NCBI GenBank assembly: GCA_014380605.1
Contig: JACMJO010000418.1
Location: 1 to 5,057, forward strand
Origin: Fimbriimonadaceae bacterium
GTDB taxonomy: Bacteria > Armatimonadota > Fimbriimonadia > Fimbriimonadales > Fimbriimonadaceae
DNA: 5,057 nt
Direction of reading: 5' to 3'
Position numbers and translations under genes: made by a program. The notes beneath the pieces are model-generated. The model was not told the origin of the DNA. It did no database searches and saw only the letters and a program-made list of their open reading frames with translations. Of the stretch, positions 4,423 through 5,057 are shown in pieces (positions within the stretch are counted from its first letter, which is position 1; each line of letters opens with the position of its first letter).

Positions 4423-4459
4423 AACGCCCATTCCGGAAAATCTTGGAATGGGCGTTTTC
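4423..4459 (+). terminator. Intrinsic terminator of the prepilin B cassette
   Basis: AACGCCCATTCC (4423-4434) and GGAATGGGCGTT (4445-4456) form a perfect 12-bp stem around a 10-base loop, ending in TTTTC. It starts 26 bases after the lipoprotein stop. TGGGCG at 4409-4414 could pair with CGCCCA at 4425-4430 instead, which would break the terminator stem. Confidence 0.9.
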
Positions 4460-4522
4460 TTGGGAATGCACAAATGAGGCCCGCTTTCAATCTATGTGGC
4501 GGACATAGGAAACTTCGCGACT

Positions 4523-5057
4523 ATGTCGCATTTTCCACTCCTCCCAGAATCCCTATCCCACAATAGAGGCTTGAAAAACAGGCAATTCACAGGCCGGCAC
4601 TACGAAACGGGCACTATCGCCAATATCCTTCAGGCCCGCGGCGATATCAACCCGATCACCAAGAAGCCCTACGACGAGGATTTTGTGATCGGAGCCAGCG
4701 GCGGGATCGCATTTGGCTACTTTGTCTTCGAATACAAGGGCTACCTGCCCCATGTCGCGCTCCTCACCCGAAACACTTTCCACCCTTTCGAGCGCGCTCT
4801 CGACAATCTGGGCATCCGACGGGAGGTGAGGGAAACCACCAATGAAGCTAAGGGTGAGGAGAACCTCCGTCGGGAGTTGGATATGGGAAACCTGGTCGTT
4901 GTTTGGGCAGACGCTTTTTCCCTCCCATACTTCGGATTCGAGAACCACGAAATGTACGGCATGAGGCCGTTGCTGGTGGTGGGTCAGGAAGGCGATGATT
5001 TCTTGGTGGTCGACGGCACAAAGAGCCCCTTCTCGATGTCCAGGACCGAGATGGCCA
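4523..5057 (+). CDS. BtrH N-terminal-domain protein (5' part, runs off the window)
   Basis: The frame stays open from 4478 to the window end; 178 codons are visible from the ATG at 4523. The sequence fits the BtrH_N family, named for the butirosin biosynthesis enzyme BtrH, which moves an acyl group from a carrier protein to an aminoglycoside; relatives have a cysteine-peptidase-like fold. Landmarks are FTGRHYETGTIANIL (22-36), GASGGIAFGYF (57-67), LDNLGI, VVVWADAFSLPYF and the strand pair LLVVGQEGDDFLVVDG near the visible end. In the relatives I recall, the first motif reads H-C-x-T with a nucleophilic Cys; here that place is Tyr27 (TAC, 4601-4603), so acyl transfer by the usual route is doubtful. 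ATG 4523 is chosen because TTG 4571 leaves too little room for its GAGG; AGGA at 4507-4510 is rather far. The gene follows a strong terminator but no clear promoter is seen. Substrate unknown. Confidence 0.8.
   Translation, partial: MSHFPLLPESLSHNRGLKNRQFTGRHYETGTIANILQARGDINPITKKPYDEDFVIGASGGIAFGYFVFEYKGYLPHVALLTRNTFHPFERALDNLGIRREVRETTNEAKGEENLRRELDMGNLVVVWADAFSLPYFGFENHEMYGMRPLLVVGQEGDDFLVVDGTKSPFSMSRTEMA

Noticed and set aside
4409..4434. Antiterminator-like pairing before the 4423 terminator
   Set aside because: TGGGCG with CGCCCA is only six pairs against a 12-bp terminator stem, and no leader peptide or ligand-binding fold is visible.
4553..4948. Minus-strand open frame of 131 codons
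   Set aside because: It is antisense to the BtrH-like coding region, whose + strand translation shows clear family motifs.
1..5057. CRISPR array, tRNA, rRNA, insertion sequence or attachment site
   Set aside because: No regularly spaced repeats, RNA gene landmarks, transposase frame or terminal inverted repeats were seen.

Overview
The window looks like a chromosomal stretch from the Armatimonadota, most likely a Fimbriimonas-like bacterium. The argument is the prepilin N-terminus: two copies of the FTLIELLVVIAIIAILAAIL segment followed by FPVFAQAKEAAKK, a wording I associate with the very large prepilin families of that phylum. Moderate GC and lipoprotein-rich small genes fit. The taxonomic call is inference; no rRNA or marker gene is present.

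Layout, all genes on the + strand. 1-310: noncoding leader with a promoter-like pair and three hairpins. 311-928: an ECF-type RNA polymerase sigma factor with no adjacent anti-sigma gene. 929-1150: intergenic, carrying a good promoter and a structured leader. 1151-2071: prepilin-like protein A. 2134-2295: a 53-residue lipoprotein. 2339-3022: a 227-residue lipoprotein with two similar beta-rich halves. 3023-3298: intergenic, with a second promoter and leader of the same design. 3299-4210: prepilin-like protein B, a paralogue of A. 4212-4397: a 61-residue lipoprotein, followed by a strong intrinsic terminator at 4423-4459. 4523-end: the 5' part of a BtrH N-terminal-domain protein, cut by the window edge.

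The central theme is a duplicated cassette of promoter, structured leader, prepilin and tiny lipoprotein starting its mature chain with CGEKE. Both prepilin genes have the same promoter core (TTGGCA, 17 bases, TTTAAT), a roughly 100-nt leader that can begin with a hairpin, and a perfect 9-bp inverted repeat. One arm of that repeat lies about 45 nt upstream; the other covers the end of the Shine-Dalgarno sequence and the start codon. The inner extension of that stem is AAT/ATT in one copy and AAAT/ATTT in the other, so pairing is kept while the sequence changes. The first 17 codons of the conserved signal region are identical at every base, whereas the next 25 codons, still identical in protein, have 12 silent differences. 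This suggests a translational switch, such as an RNA thermometer or trans-regulated leader, for cell-surface pilin-like proteins. It is the best candidate here for something undescribed.

The products of 1151-4397 are probably all exported: type IV prepilin-like proteins to the inner membrane and pilus or secretion machinery, and lipoproteins to a membrane surface. How the sigma factor and the BtrH-like protein relate to them cannot be told from the sequence.
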